DNA of 64,000 bases from positions 1-64,000 of the forward strand of contig DAXT01000022.1 in assembly GCA_002506535.1 (NCBI GenBank), written 5' to 3'. A model generated the notes under the pieces. That model was not told the DNA's origin. It saw only the letters and a list, made by a program, of their open reading frames with translations, and did not search any database. The stretch is from Methanothrix harundinacea (GTDB taxonomy: Archaea; Halobacteriota; Methanosarcinia; Methanotrichales; Methanotrichaceae). Below, in pieces: positions 25,425 to 34,002 of this stretch. Both the position numbers and the translations under genes were made by a program. The first letter of the stretch is position 1. Each line of letters opens with the position of its first letter.

Positions 25425-25463
25425 AGTACTCCTCCATCCAACTGCATCGACCAGATCTCACCT

Positions 25464-25982
25464 TCAGATGAACCGCTCAAACCGGTCCGCCTTCGCCTTA
25501 CATATGGGGCAGACCCCCGGCGGATCATCTCTTGCGGCGAGGTATCCGCAGACCTTGCACCTCCAGACCGGGTAAGCCAGGGATGAGAGGGTTTCGCCGG
25601 CGGGGGCGGAGAAGGCCTTAGCCGACCTCTCCCTCTCCTCGGGGGACGGCCGCCTCTCGGGGACAGGCGAAAGGTCCCGCTCCCCGGATAATACCTCGTC
25701 GGAGACGTAGAGGGCGCAGTAGCAGGCGCCGTAATCGTTCAGATCCTGGTCCCGATAGTCGCAGGGGCAGATTATGTCCAGGTCGTCGTCTCTGTCCCCG
25801 GAGGCGAGCCTGCAGGGGCAGGAGTGGTAGCCGTAACGCCCCTCGTTCACCAGAAGGCCCCGCACCAGGTTTCTCGTGAAGTCGAGGTCGGGGTTGAGGT
25901 GATAGCCCATCTCCTCCGCCTCGTCCTCCAGCTGCTGGCGGAGGGACTCGACCTCTTCGGAGGGGGGTTCAAGATCTGTCAT
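25464..25982 (-). CDS. Ferredoxin-thioredoxin-reductase-like catalytic domain fused to rubredoxin
   Basis: The 172-residue protein begins at ATG 25982, which overlaps the glutaredoxin stop (ATGA). Residues about 15-100 form an FTR-beta-like domain with C-P-C, then C-P-C, then C-Y-C: the ligands of a 4Fe-4S cluster plus the redox disulfide (spacings 14 and 12, not the plant 16 and 8). A rubredoxin domain (C-K-V-C-G-Y-L, C-P-I-C-K-A) follows at about 138-168. It probably passes electrons from ferredoxin or rubredoxin to disulfides such as the neighbouring glutaredoxin. Partner choice is inferred. Confidence 0.88.
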   Translation of the reverse strand: MTDLEPPSEEVESLRQQLEDEAEEMGYHLNPDLDFTRNLVRGLLVNEGRYGYHSCPCRLASGDRDDDLDIICPCDYRDQDLNDYGACYCALYVSDEVLSGERDLSPVPERRPSPEERERSAKAFSAPAGETLSSLAYPVWRCKVCGYLAARDDPPGVCPICKAKADRFERFI

Positions 25983-26260
25983 AGCCTCAGAGCCTCCTTT
26001 ATCTCCTTCTCTTTGAAACCGATGATGCACTTCTCGTCGTCGATGACGGTGGTGGGGAAGGTGGCCTTGGGGTTGTGCCGCTTAACATCATCCAGGGCGC
26101 TCTTCCGATCCTCCCCCTTCAAGAGATCGACGTAGACGTAGCTGTACTCCACCCCCAGGTCTGCCAGGAGCTTCTTGGTCTTATTACACCAGACACAGGT
26201 GCTGAGGGCGTAAAGAACTATCTTGCCCCGATTTCTTCCCTCGACGCATTCGAATCCCAT
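25979..26260 (-). CDS. Glutaredoxin-family protein (CVWC active site)
   Basis: The 93-residue thioredoxin-fold protein has active site C-V-W-C near residue 22, the cis-Pro region F-P-T-T-V-I-D-D and G-F-K-E-K-E-I-K near the end. It is upstream of and translationally coupled to the FTR-rubredoxin gene, which suggests that it is the disulfide acceptor of that reductase. Confidence 0.9.
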   Translation of the reverse strand: MGFECVEGRNRGKIVLYALSTCVWCNKTKKLLADLGVEYSYVYVDLLKGEDRKSALDDVKRHNPKATFPTTVIDDEKCIIGFKEKEIKEALRL

Positions 26261-26400
26261 CAGCTATAACCACCCTTGCCATTCCTAATACAGATACGAA
26301 TCTGATGAGATTAATAGGTTCTCACATCGGCGTGATCCGATGAAGGGCCTTCTCCTACTCATTGGAGAAAATAGAAGATGGCGGTCGAAGGATACGAAAC

Positions 26401-27186
26401 TTACCTGCAGCGTATGGCGATGCGATGATCTTCGCCGTCCCCCAGATCTATCCTTCTCAAATCTCCGGGACCCAGGGTCTCACCGTCGATCATCACATCT
26501 ACGGCGGAGGTCACAGGAAACTCCACTTTAGGCCCATAGGATCCGCTCGCTGATATCCTATCACCGAGATGCTCCACGATGATGGCCACCTTTGGGATCT
26601 CCAGAGTTTGAACCCCTCCGGGAGGGATGCTGACCCCCAGCGGATCGTATCCCAGATGTCGATCGCAGTTGTTTTCGATGGTCAGGTGGGCTGGACCGCC
26701 GAAGGCCACATCCACTACAGGAGCCCCCCCGATGGAGAGGGCGGCGCCGAGGGTGAAGGCCGCAACTCTGGTCATGACGACTCTTGCGGCGGCGTTCCCC
26801 TCCGGGATCGTCTGGGCAAAGCGCAAGGCTAAGGCCATGAGGACCGTCCATCCCACCAGGAAGGCTGTGGCTGCGAGGCTGAGGCCCAGGATGAATGATG
26901 CTGCGAGGACGAGGACGATGGCGGCGACGAAGGCGATGCTCATGAGGGTCTTAGCCCTGGAGGAAATGCGAAAACTCTTGGGGCGCTTCCTGGCAACCTC
27001 CGCCCCCGAGTAGACGACAGATAGCCCGATGATGACGATCATCTTGGAGGAGGTGGAGAGGCCGGAGAAGGTCTCCATTATGAGGTCGACCAGGAGTCCC
27101 AGAATTACCGGAAGGAGGGTACTTTTGAACGATTCGCTCTCTTTAGCCCTTCCCTTTCCTGCCTCTTCTTCACCTTCTTCTGCCAC
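26401..27186 (-). CDS. Multi-helix membrane protein with C-terminal beta domain, unknown function
   Basis: The 261-residue protein has a charged N-terminal tail (E-E-G-E-E-E-A-G-K-G-R), then about four or five membrane helices (residues 23-160) and a soluble beta-rich C-terminal domain of about 95 residues (H-L-T-I-E-N-N-C-D-R-H, I-P-P-G-G-V-Q-T-L-E-I). I do not recognise the family. Codon use is like the neighbours. Confidence 0.7.
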   Translation of the reverse strand: MAEEGEEEAGKGRAKESESFKSTLLPVILGLLVDLIMETFSGLSTSSKMIVIIGLSVVYSGAEVARKRPKSFRISSRAKTLMSIAFVAAIVLVLAASFILGLSLAATAFLVGWTVLMALALRFAQTIPEGNAAARVVMTRVAAFTLGAALSIGGAPVVDVAFGGPAHLTIENNCDRHLGYDPLGVSIPPGGVQTLEIPKVAIIVEHLGDRISASGSYGPKVEFPVTSAVDVMIDGETLGPGDLRRIDLGDGEDHRIAIRCR

Positions 27187-27419
27187 CAGATCATCTCCAG
27201 ATTTGCAGGCCCAAAACGGCGTTCATCGGAGCCGAAAATACCCCCGTGCCGGGAAAGTGATCCTCCAGTTCTCCATTCAGTTCTTCTCGTGCTTCTAGAT
27301 ATCTCTTTCGTTTTGTCTGATCGGATATGTCTCAGTAATTTACTTTGGCGTGGTGGATTTACCCGCCCGAATCCGGGAAGTCTGATGGATCTCCCCGGGA
27401 TTTTTGGATGGGGTGACCG

Positions 27420-28193
27420 ATGTTCTTATCACCCATCAGAGGGGAAGATATTTTCATGACTGACGAAGTTCAGGTCAGAGCTGAAAAGCCCCAGTCCGAG
27501 AACCCCGTGGTCATCGAGGGGTTTCCGGGGATCGGGCTGATCGGAAATATCGCAAGCCAGTACGTCATCAACAAGCTGGAGATGGACTACCTCGGCGCCA
27601 TAGATTCGAGGTTCTTTCCGCCGATGTCGGTCCTGGTGGGGGGTCTAGCCCACCTCCCCGTGAGGATATACGAGAAGGAGGACCTGGGGGTGGTGGTGGT
27701 CAGCTCCGACATCCCCGTCCATCCGGCAGCCTCCTACGACCTCGCCCGGGGGATAGTATCCTGGGCGGAGTCCATCGGGGCGAAGGAGATGGTCTGTCTT
27801 GCGGGGATAACGGTGATGGGAGAAGAGCAGCGGGTCTTCGGCGCCGCCACCACCGAGGAGATGCTGGAGAGGATAAAGGGCCAGGTGGAGGTCTTCGAGT
27901 TCGGGACGATATCGGGGATATCGGGGTCGGTGATGAACGAGTGTCTCCTGCGGAAGATGCCGGCGATATGCCTCCTGGGGGAGACCCACTCCATGGCCCC
28001 CGATCCGAGGGCCGCCGTCGTCACCGTCAAGATGCTCAACACCCTCTACGGCCTCAACGTCGATACGACGGAGCTGGAGGAGAGGGCGGAAGAGATCGAG
28101 TTTCAGATGCAGAAGCTCGCAGAGCAGGTCCAGAGCTCATCCGCCGAAGAGGTCCCGGGGAGAAAAGAGCTCCAGTTCCCGATGTACGGGTGA
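27420..28193 (+). CDS. PAC2-family proteasome assembly chaperone
   Basis: The 257-residue protein (245 if it starts at the ATG at 27456) has the PAC2 motifs V-I-E-G-F-P-G-I-G-L-I-G-N-I, F-F-P-P-M-S-V, P-V-H-P-A-A-S-Y-D-L and G-I-T-V-M-G. A helical tail with Glu/Gln follows. Archaeal PbaB-type members help assemble the 20S core. A GGTGA lies just before the upstream ATG. The DUF473 gene overlaps or abuts it. Confidence 0.87.
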   Translation: MFLSPIRGEDIFMTDEVQVRAEKPQSENPVVIEGFPGIGLIGNIASQYVINKLEMDYLGAIDSRFFPPMSVLVGGLAHLPVRIYEKEDLGVVVVSSDIPVHPAASYDLARGIVSWAESIGAKEMVCLAGITVMGEEQRVFGAATTEEMLERIKGQVEVFEFGTISGISGSVMNECLLRKMPAICLLGETHSMAPDPRAAVVTVKMLNTLYGLNVDTTELEERAEEIEFQMQKLAEQVQSSSAEEVPGRKELQFPMYG

Positions 28194-28198
28194 TGATC

Positions 28199-28588
28199 AT
28201 GGAATGCGTTGCACTTACGGGGATATCTAGACAGGTGATCAGGGAGCTATTGGCCAACGGGATCAGGACCCTGGAGATCAGAAGCCCCAACAACTTCATA
28301 GCCCTCCTCCATTCGAATCCCGGAGACGTCATATTCCTGACGGAGGCGAGCGGACCCGACGTCGTCAACGGGACGGGGGGGATGCTGGCGAGGATCAGGG
28401 AGATCCAGATGGTGACCCACAAGGTCGTCCAGGCGGGGGCCGACTTCTACGAGGAGAGGGAGGCTCAGGCGTCCCGGGTCCAGCTCGCCATGGTCGGCCA
28501 CGGCCGGGTGAGGGGGGCGAAGGGGTTCAAGCTCGGGTCGCCGACGGTCCTGGACGTCGACGCCGTCTGCTACTACGACGCGGGATGA
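28199..28588 (+). CDS. DUF473 family protein
   Basis: This 129-residue archaeal protein starts M-E-C-V-A-L-T-G-I-S-R and continues R-T-L-E-I-R-S-P-N-N, the opening of DUF473. A beta-rich core with D-V-I-F-L-T follows. The ATG at 28199 is favoured by GGTGAT just upstream; 28193 would overlap the previous stop. Its function is unknown. Position behind the PAC2 gene suggests co-transcription. Confidence 0.8.
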   Translation: MECVALTGISRQVIRELLANGIRTLEIRSPNNFIALLHSNPGDVIFLTEASGPDVVNGTGGMLARIREIQMVTHKVVQAGADFYEEREAQASRVQLAMVGHGRVRGAKGFKLGSPTVLDVDAVCYYDAG

Positions 28589-28669
28589 GCTGTGGGACTC
28601 CCAGCGACTTTATCGCCCAAAAAAAAGTGATCGTCCAGCAGCATCCGAAGGCTGCCGGACCCTTCCATT

Positions 28670-29497
28670 TTATACAGTCACTGGCTTTACAGCCCGGACC
28701 GTTATGCTGACGATCGCCCTCTCGACGCCCTTGAGCTCTTCTTCGGATATCTCCAGCCCATCCAGGATCTTCAGGTCAGCGGGGCCGCAGGTCACGCAGT
28801 CGAGGGAGAAGGCCGACTCCTCCATCACCCTGACGTCTTCGAACCCCGCCGACCTTATCGAGCCGAGATACTCTTCTTTCTCCGCCGCCCCGGAGACGCA
28901 GCCGACGTAGGCTTCGACAGATTCTCTGATGAATTTTGGAAGTATCCCCTTGAGGACGATGTCGGAGACGATCATCCTCCCTCCGGGGCGCAGGACCCGA
29001 TAAGCGTCTTTGAAGGCCGCCTTCTTATCGGGGACGAGGTTGATGACGCAGTTGGAGACGATCAGGTCGACGGACCCTTCTTCCACGGGGAGGGACTCGA
29101 TCTCCCCAAGCCTGAACTCCACATTCTTGTAGCCGCCCCGGGAGGCGTTGGCCTCCGCCCGGGCGATCATCTCCCCCGTCATATCCACCCCTATCACCTT
29201 CCCCGCCGGTCCGACCCTCTCCGATGCCAGGAAGCAGTCGAAGCCGGCCCCCGACCCCAGGTCCAGAACCGTCTCACCCTCCCGGATCGAGGCGATGGCG
29301 GTGGGGTTTCCGCAGCCGAGCCCCAGGTTCGCTCCCTCGGGGGCAGAAGCCAGATCCTCCTTTGAATATCCTATCTTCTTTCCTATCTCTCTTGGCTCTG
29401 CCGTCCCGCAGCACGAGGACGAGCAGCAAGATCCCGCCTCCCTCGCCACGCGGCCGTACCTGTCCTTCACGACCCTCTTGACTTCATAATCTTCCAT
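28670..29497 (-). CDS. arsM: Arsenite methyltransferase (ArsM-like)
   Basis: The 275-residue class I methyltransferase starts at ATG 29497 with GGTGAGG three bases upstream. It has the ArsM start Y-G-R-V-A-R, then a cysteine-rich stretch S-C-C-S-S-S-C-C-G, S-A-P-E-G-A-N-L-G-L-G-C-G-N-P, the SAM motif V-L-D-L-G-S-G-A-G-F-D and S-N-C-V-I-N-L-V-P-D. Cys residues at G-L-G-C-G, S-N-C-V and the V-G-C-V region match the As(III)-binding positions. It would methylate arsenite using SAM. The cysteine-rich AbrB gene is upstream in the same orientation. Confidence 0.88.
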   Translation of the reverse strand: MEDYEVKRVVKDRYGRVAREAGSCCSSSCCGTAEPREIGKKIGYSKEDLASAPEGANLGLGCGNPTAIASIREGETVLDLGSGAGFDCFLASERVGPAGKVIGVDMTGEMIARAEANASRGGYKNVEFRLGEIESLPVEEGSVDLIVSNCVINLVPDKKAAFKDAYRVLRPGGRMIVSDIVLKGILPKFIRESVEAYVGCVSGAAEKEEYLGSIRSAGFEDVRVMEESAFSLDCVTCGPADLKILDGLEISEEELKGVERAIVSITVRAVKPVTV

Positions 29498-29546
29498 ATC
29501 CTCACCATCGACGAGCATGTTCAAAAATATTAGGATTTATATATAA

Positions 29547-29846
29547 TCATACTTGGCCCTTGAAGAGGTCGTTGATGACGGGGCCGAGGATCGACTTCAC
29601 CATCTCCTCCATCTCCTCCGCCCTGATCAGGGCGATGCAGCATATATCGCCGTCCTGACCCCTCAGGCAGACCACCGCCAGCTTATCGCCAGCCCTGATC
29701 TTCGCCCTCTCCCGGACGTCCTTGGGGAGGACCATCTGCCCCCTCTCGTCGACGCTGATTATAGATTCCACTCTGCAGCAGCTCGATCTTCCCGATAGGC
29801 AGCAGTCCTCTTTGTCTTTGTCGCCCTTCTCAACCCTTGGAGCCAA
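29547..29846 (-). CDS. AbrB/SpoVT-domain protein, HgcAB-associated type, cysteine-rich
   Basis: The 99-residue protein has S-I-I-S-V-D-E-R-G-Q-M-V-L-P-K-D-V-R near residue 30, a swapped-hairpin AbrB DNA-binding fold. Cys pairs flank it (D-C-C-L, S-C-C-R, I-C-C-I). A helical tail reads E-M-V-K-S-I-L-G-P. It resembles proteins annotated as HgcAB-associated, found next to mercury-methylation or arsM genes; no hgcA or hgcB is present here. A metalloid-sensing repressor of arsM is plausible. Confidence 0.8.
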   Translation of the reverse strand: MAPRVEKGDKDKEDCCLSGRSSCCRVESIISVDERGQMVLPKDVRERAKIRAGDKLAVVCLRGQDGDICCIALIRAEEMEEMVKSILGPVINDLFKGQV

Positions 29847-30041
29847 AGTCGCACCTCATCTCCAGGATGTCAGAGGATCTCTGAATATTAAAGCTTTTCT
29901 GATAAATCAGATTATGCTGAATATGGTGGAGGGTTTGGCGGCTTTGACGAGGCCGGGATCGTCCGCTCCCTTCCGGTGATCTGAATGAACGAGCCGAAAA
30001 ATCGCATGGGGCCCGCCCGAGGGCGGACCTGCCTTCAGGGT

Positions 30042-30782
30042 TCAGGGAGGACCGTCCACCAGGTCCTTTATCTCGTAGGTGATGGTGACCGTCGCCGTCA
30101 CCTTCACGTCCCCGGGGACGATCGGGGTCGAAGCTCCGGCGTCGGCGGCGAAGTAGACCCTGCTCTCCGCCATGGGGACGGGCGAGTATCCGCTCTCGGA
30201 AATCGAGAGTATCCTCCCCAAAGTAACCCCGGCGGCCTCAGCGATCACCCCTGCCTTCCCCATGCCGTCGACTACCGCCTCCTCCAGAGCCTCCTCCTGG
30301 ACGGGCGTCGGGTCCCGGAGGGCGAAGGTGACGCTCTCGACGGTGTTCGCTCCCGCCCCCACCGCTGCGTCCAGGAACGCTCCGATATCCATCTCATCGG
30401 CGAGGTCTAATGTGAAGGTGACCTGGTTATTGACCTCGAAGACGACCTTATCGGAGAGCTTCCCGTCTATCCAGTCCCTGGTTGGAGAGATGGAGAACCG
30501 GGAGGTTTTGATCTCCTCCTCGGGGACCCCGGCCGCCAACAGCCCCTCGATGGCGTCGGCCATCATCCGTCCGTTGTCGGCTACCGCCGCTGCCGCGCTC
30601 TCGTCCCTGGTCTGGACCCCCAGAACGATGGTTACGATGTCGGCGTCGGCGGTCGCCTCGCCGGTCCCGGAGACCGTCAACTTCGATACGTCGCATCCGT
30701 CGTCGGCCCCCAAAGAGGAGGACGCAGACGCCAGAAGCGCTATCAATCCCAATAAAAGGGCTTCAAATATCCTCATAAACAA
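30042..30782 (-). CDS. Exported SIMPL-domain (DUF541) protein
   Basis: The 246-residue protein has a signal peptide (about residues 5-25) and the SIMPL core T-V-S-G-T-G-E-A-T-A-D-A-D-I-V-T-I. Later segments N-N-Q-V-T-F-T-L and V-K-V-T-A-T-V-T-I-T-Y-E-I fit the family. Bacterial relatives lessen oxidative stress by an unknown mechanism. It lies downstream of the RiPP operon but is separated by about 100 bases. Confidence 0.85.
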   Translation of the reverse strand: MFMRIFEALLLGLIALLASASSSLGADDGCDVSKLTVSGTGEATADADIVTIVLGVQTRDESAAAAVADNGRMMADAIEGLLAAGVPEEEIKTSRFSISPTRDWIDGKLSDKVVFEVNNQVTFTLDLADEMDIGAFLDAAVGAGANTVESVTFALRDPTPVQEEALEEAVVDGMGKAGVIAEAAGVTLGRILSISESGYSPVPMAESRVYFAADAGASTPIVPGDVKVTATVTITYEIKDLVDGPP

Positions 30783-30883
30783 TCCCCATTTGTGATAGAT
30801 CCTAAAGTAATTAAATAATTCGGTCGCTTTAAAGCAGATCTCCGGAAGCTGTCTATAAGGAGGCTCTGATGTCTATTATGCAT

Positions 30884-32722
30884 TCAATGAGGAGGAGTCC
30901 ATGATGGTGGGACGATCCCCTGAGCCCTCACCAGGGAGGTGAAGCGGCCGTCTTTTGCCAATAGCTCGTCCCAGCCGCCAGATTCGATCAAACGTCCCTT
31001 CTCCAGGACGTATATCCTGTCAGACCCCCGTATGGCAGATATTCTGTGAGTTATGATCACTATCGTCAGAGTTCCATGAAGCTCCTCCACGGCTCTTTGA
31101 ATCCGCCTCTCGTTCTCGGGGTCGAGGTTGCTGGTGGCCTCATCCAGGATCAAGAGAGACGGTCTTCGGAGGAGGGCCCGGGCGAGGGCTATCCGCTGCC
31201 TCTCTCCCCCCGATAGTCTGGCACCTCTATCGCCGAGGAGGGTCTCCATCTTGGAAGGGAGGTCGGAGACGAAGCCGTCGGCCGCTGCCAGCTTCAGAGC
31301 CTCCTGAATATCGAGATCATTTGCCGTTGGCCGTGCCCAGAGGAGGTTCGCCCTCAACGTATCGTTGAAGAGGAACGTCTCCTGGGTCACATATCCTATC
31401 TTGGACCGCCATCCTCGAATCCTCGCTGGGGTCAGGAGAACCCCGTCTATCAGGATCCGGCCGCTATCGGGGACTATAAGCCCCATAAGCAGGTCCGCCG
31501 CGGTGCTCTTTCCGGCGCCGGACGCCCCCAATATCGCCACCGTCTCTCCTGCTGGGATCTTCATGCTGAGGCCGTCGACGGCCGGGGGCCTCCCTTCGCC
31601 GTAGCTGAAGGAGACCTCCTCAAGGCAGATGCCGTCAGATAGGTGGACCTCTTCATCTCGATCCGGTCCTACCTCTGCTGCCGCCTCCAGCCTTGAGAGC
31701 GTCTCCCTCAAAGATACGAAGGAAGGCAAGAGCCCGACGAACTGGAGGTAGCTCTGCTGCACGCTGGAGAACCTGGGGATTATCCGGACAAATAACAGGA
31801 GGAGTATGAAGAGGCTCGCGGTGGATATCTCGAGATACTCTATGGATACGTAGAGGATGAAGCTCAAGACCAAGACAGACGATATCTCGAATATGCTTCT
31901 GACGTCGGCATAATTGGATATGGCCCGGATATATCTCTGACTCACCCCCTCTCCCCGGGTCGCAAATAGCTCGATCGTCCTCTCCTCGGCTCCGTAGCTC
32001 TTCACGGTCTTCAGGCCGTCCATATCCTGGAGGGCCGAAGCGTAGAGCCTGCTGGTAGTCGAAGATATCTCCCTCCCGTCGGACCTCGCCGCCGTCATCT
32101 TTCCCCTGACCAGAAGGGTCAGGGCGGCGCCGCAGAGAACGACGAGGGCTGTCGTCACCGCAGATATCTGGAAGGCGAATATTATGTAGACGAGGGTGAC
32201 CGCCAGGCTCACAGCCAGGTAGAGGAGGTGGTAGGTTCCCATCCCCACCCGGTCTATCTCCACCGTCAGGAGATGGACGAAATCTGAGCTTCTGCACCTA
32301 GACAAAAAGAGCCAGTTGGCCGTTGCTATCGCCGCATATAGCTGGTGGCGGAGATCAGCGACGAAGATCTGCTGGATTCTTATGCTTGTGACCGTCTGCC
32401 AGCGGCTCAGGAGGGAACGGATCCCCACGACTGCGACGTAGAAGACGAGGACCTGGGGGAGGTCAGGCACAACGCCGAGCACGGCAAAGGCGGAGGAGAT
32501 ATGCCCCGAGATCTCGCCGAGGGAACCCTCGTCGACGTCGAGGCCCACAAGATGCAATAGCGGGACCAGCAAAAGTATTCCGATCCCCTCTGTCAGGGCG
32601 ATGAGGATCATCAGCGTCAAGGCCAGCGCCACCCTTTGGGGCATGGCTTTCGAGAGGGTTTTTATGTAACTCAAAAAAGCCCCTCCCCATATCGTCCGGA
32701 ACTTTTGGGCGGGGAGGGTCAT
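30884..32722 (-). CDS. ABC exporter (fused membrane and ATPase domains) of the RiPP operon
   Basis: Starting at ATG 32722, which overlaps the nucleotidyltransferase stop by four bases, the product is 612 residues. Six membrane helices lie in about 25-330, then an ATPase domain with Walker A G-A-S-G-A-G-K-S, signature L-S-G-G-E-R-Q-R-I-A-L and Walker B L-L-I-L-D-E-A-T-S. There is no N-terminal C39 peptidase domain, consistent with leader removal by the separate B2 protein. It corresponds to the D gene of lasso-peptide clusters and should export or give self-protection from the mature peptide. Confidence 0.92.
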   Translation of the reverse strand: MTLPAQKFRTIWGGAFLSYIKTLSKAMPQRVALALTLMILIALTEGIGILLLVPLLHLVGLDVDEGSLGEISGHISSAFAVLGVVPDLPQVLVFYVAVVGIRSLLSRWQTVTSIRIQQIFVADLRHQLYAAIATANWLFLSRCRSSDFVHLLTVEIDRVGMGTYHLLYLAVSLAVTLVYIIFAFQISAVTTALVVLCGAALTLLVRGKMTAARSDGREISSTTSRLYASALQDMDGLKTVKSYGAEERTIELFATRGEGVSQRYIRAISNYADVRSIFEISSVLVLSFILYVSIEYLEISTASLFILLLLFVRIIPRFSSVQQSYLQFVGLLPSFVSLRETLSRLEAAAEVGPDRDEEVHLSDGICLEEVSFSYGEGRPPAVDGLSMKIPAGETVAILGASGAGKSTAADLLMGLIVPDSGRILIDGVLLTPARIRGWRSKIGYVTQETFLFNDTLRANLLWARPTANDLDIQEALKLAAADGFVSDLPSKMETLLGDRGARLSGGERQRIALARALLRRPSLLILDEATSNLDPENERRIQRAVEELHGTLTIVIITHRISAIRGSDRIYVLEKGRLIESGGWDELLAKDGRFTSLVRAQGIVPPSWTPPH

Positions 32723-34002
32723 CGCAGAAACCACTTCCAGATAGCAAGCCTGTACTTTCCGATCATCCTGAAGGGCCTCATCAGGCGGTAGAGGAAAGAT
32801 AGGTCTTCGGGGAGGGATATCCGGTCCCAATCTTCTTCCGTCGGGTAGGTGGCTCGGCGGAGGTAGTATAGGCTCCTATCTCTTAGCCGTTCCCTCGCCC
32901 GGATGTAAAAGAGCTCTTCGCCTATAGACGATCCGAGCCGGTCCGCCGACCCGCAGGGAGGCGACCTATCCCCAAATAGCATCTCCACCGCCTCGGCGGC
33001 GAGGGACGAAGCCGTCTCGTCCTCGCCCAGCATCCCGGAGATCTCCGAGGGTATGGGGGCCTTCAACAGCTCTTCTGCCAGAAGAAGGCCTACGAACAGG
33101 ACCCTCTCGCATCCGAGATCCCGGGCCCGCTGGACCGCGGTCTTCCATTCGACCTCATCGGAGGCGGCGAGGGCCGCGACGTCGCATATCCAGGCCAATC
33201 TCCTCCAGTAATGTCTGGTGGCATGTTCGCACAATATCAGGATCGTATCCTCCGGGGATAGGCTCAAAACCTCCCTGCCCGCGATCCGAACGAGCTTGGC
33301 CCTCCTGCGGAGTTCCGAAGGTTCCAGGTCAAAAGAATAGATCCTCGGGGATATCCTCCAGTGGATCTCCAGGTTGATGCCGCGGTCGGGGCTGTAAAAG
33401 TGATGATGGTGCTGGTATCTGATATGGGCCCTCTCCTCTGCCGGCCTCATCTGGCGGCTTGGGACGTATCCTCTCGAGATCAGAAGATCTCTGACTTCGC
33501 TGACCCTATCCAGGGGGACCAGGACGTCCAGGTCCAAAAACTGTCTGAGGGATATATCCCGGTAGAGAAGGCTTGATAGGGAAGGCCCTTTGAAGGGGAT
33601 CGCCTCGATCCCCCGGCCCTCGAAGAGGTCGAGGAGGCCGAGAAGCTCTCCTGTCATCGAGAGGTTGAAGATGGCGTTTCTGTCGAACTCCGCCCGGAGG
33701 CGGTTCAGCCACTCCTGGGGGACTTGGTCGTCATCCGATCTCTTTATGGCCATATAAAGGAGGGGAAGCACCTTCTGCCTGTCGGCCCTCTCGAAAAGAC
33801 CCTCCCAGTCGACCCCCCGGACCGCCGCCACCTGCGGGGCGGCCCCCCTCTCAAATCCCATGAACGTCCTGATGTATCTCAAGAGCAGCTCGTCCTCGGG
33901 ATGACTATCTTCGGATCTCTTTATAGAAGCCCGCAGCTCTCTCCTTCCCGAGGACGGTTCACCTTCCCTGGAGGCAGGGATCTTTCTATCGGCCACGGTC
34001 AC
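32719..34002 (-). CDS. Nucleotidyltransferase-family protein of the RiPP operon
   Basis: The 427-residue protein begins at GTG 34002 and overlaps the kinase gene by 17 bases. It carries P-F-K-G-P-S-L near residue 130 and D-I-S-L-R-Q-F-L-D-L-D-V-L-V near 142, the NTP_transf_5 (PF14907-type) pattern with the D-x-D metal site. A H-H-H-H-F-Y segment and E-I-H-W follow. Such genes recur in asparagine-synthetase-containing RiPP clusters, often beside an HPr-kinase-like gene, and are linked to phosphate or nucleotide tailoring of peptides. The actual reaction here is not known. Confidence 0.83.
   Translation of the reverse strand: MTVADRKIPASREGEPSSGRRELRASIKRSEDSHPEDELLLRYIRTFMGFERGAAPQVAAVRGVDWEGLFERADRQKVLPLLYMAIKRSDDDQVPQEWLNRLRAEFDRNAIFNLSMTGELLGLLDLFEGRGIEAIPFKGPSLSSLLYRDISLRQFLDLDVLVPLDRVSEVRDLLISRGYVPSRQMRPAEERAHIRYQHHHHFYSPDRGINLEIHWRISPRIYSFDLEPSELRRRAKLVRIAGREVLSLSPEDTILILCEHATRHYWRRLAWICDVAALAASDEVEWKTAVQRARDLGCERVLFVGLLLAEELLKAPIPSEISGMLGEDETASSLAAEAVEMLFGDRSPPCGSADRLGSSIGEELFYIRARERLRDRSLYYLRRATYPTEEDWDRISLPEDLSFLYRLMRPFRMIGKYRLAIWKWFLR

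Noticed and set aside
29547..29846. Evidence for mercury methylation (hgcAB)
   Set aside because: Only an associated-type AbrB protein is present; neither hgcA nor hgcB was found in the window.
32345..32560. Extra small gene inside the ABC exporter region on the plus strand
   Set aside because: Antisense shadow of the exporter membrane domain.
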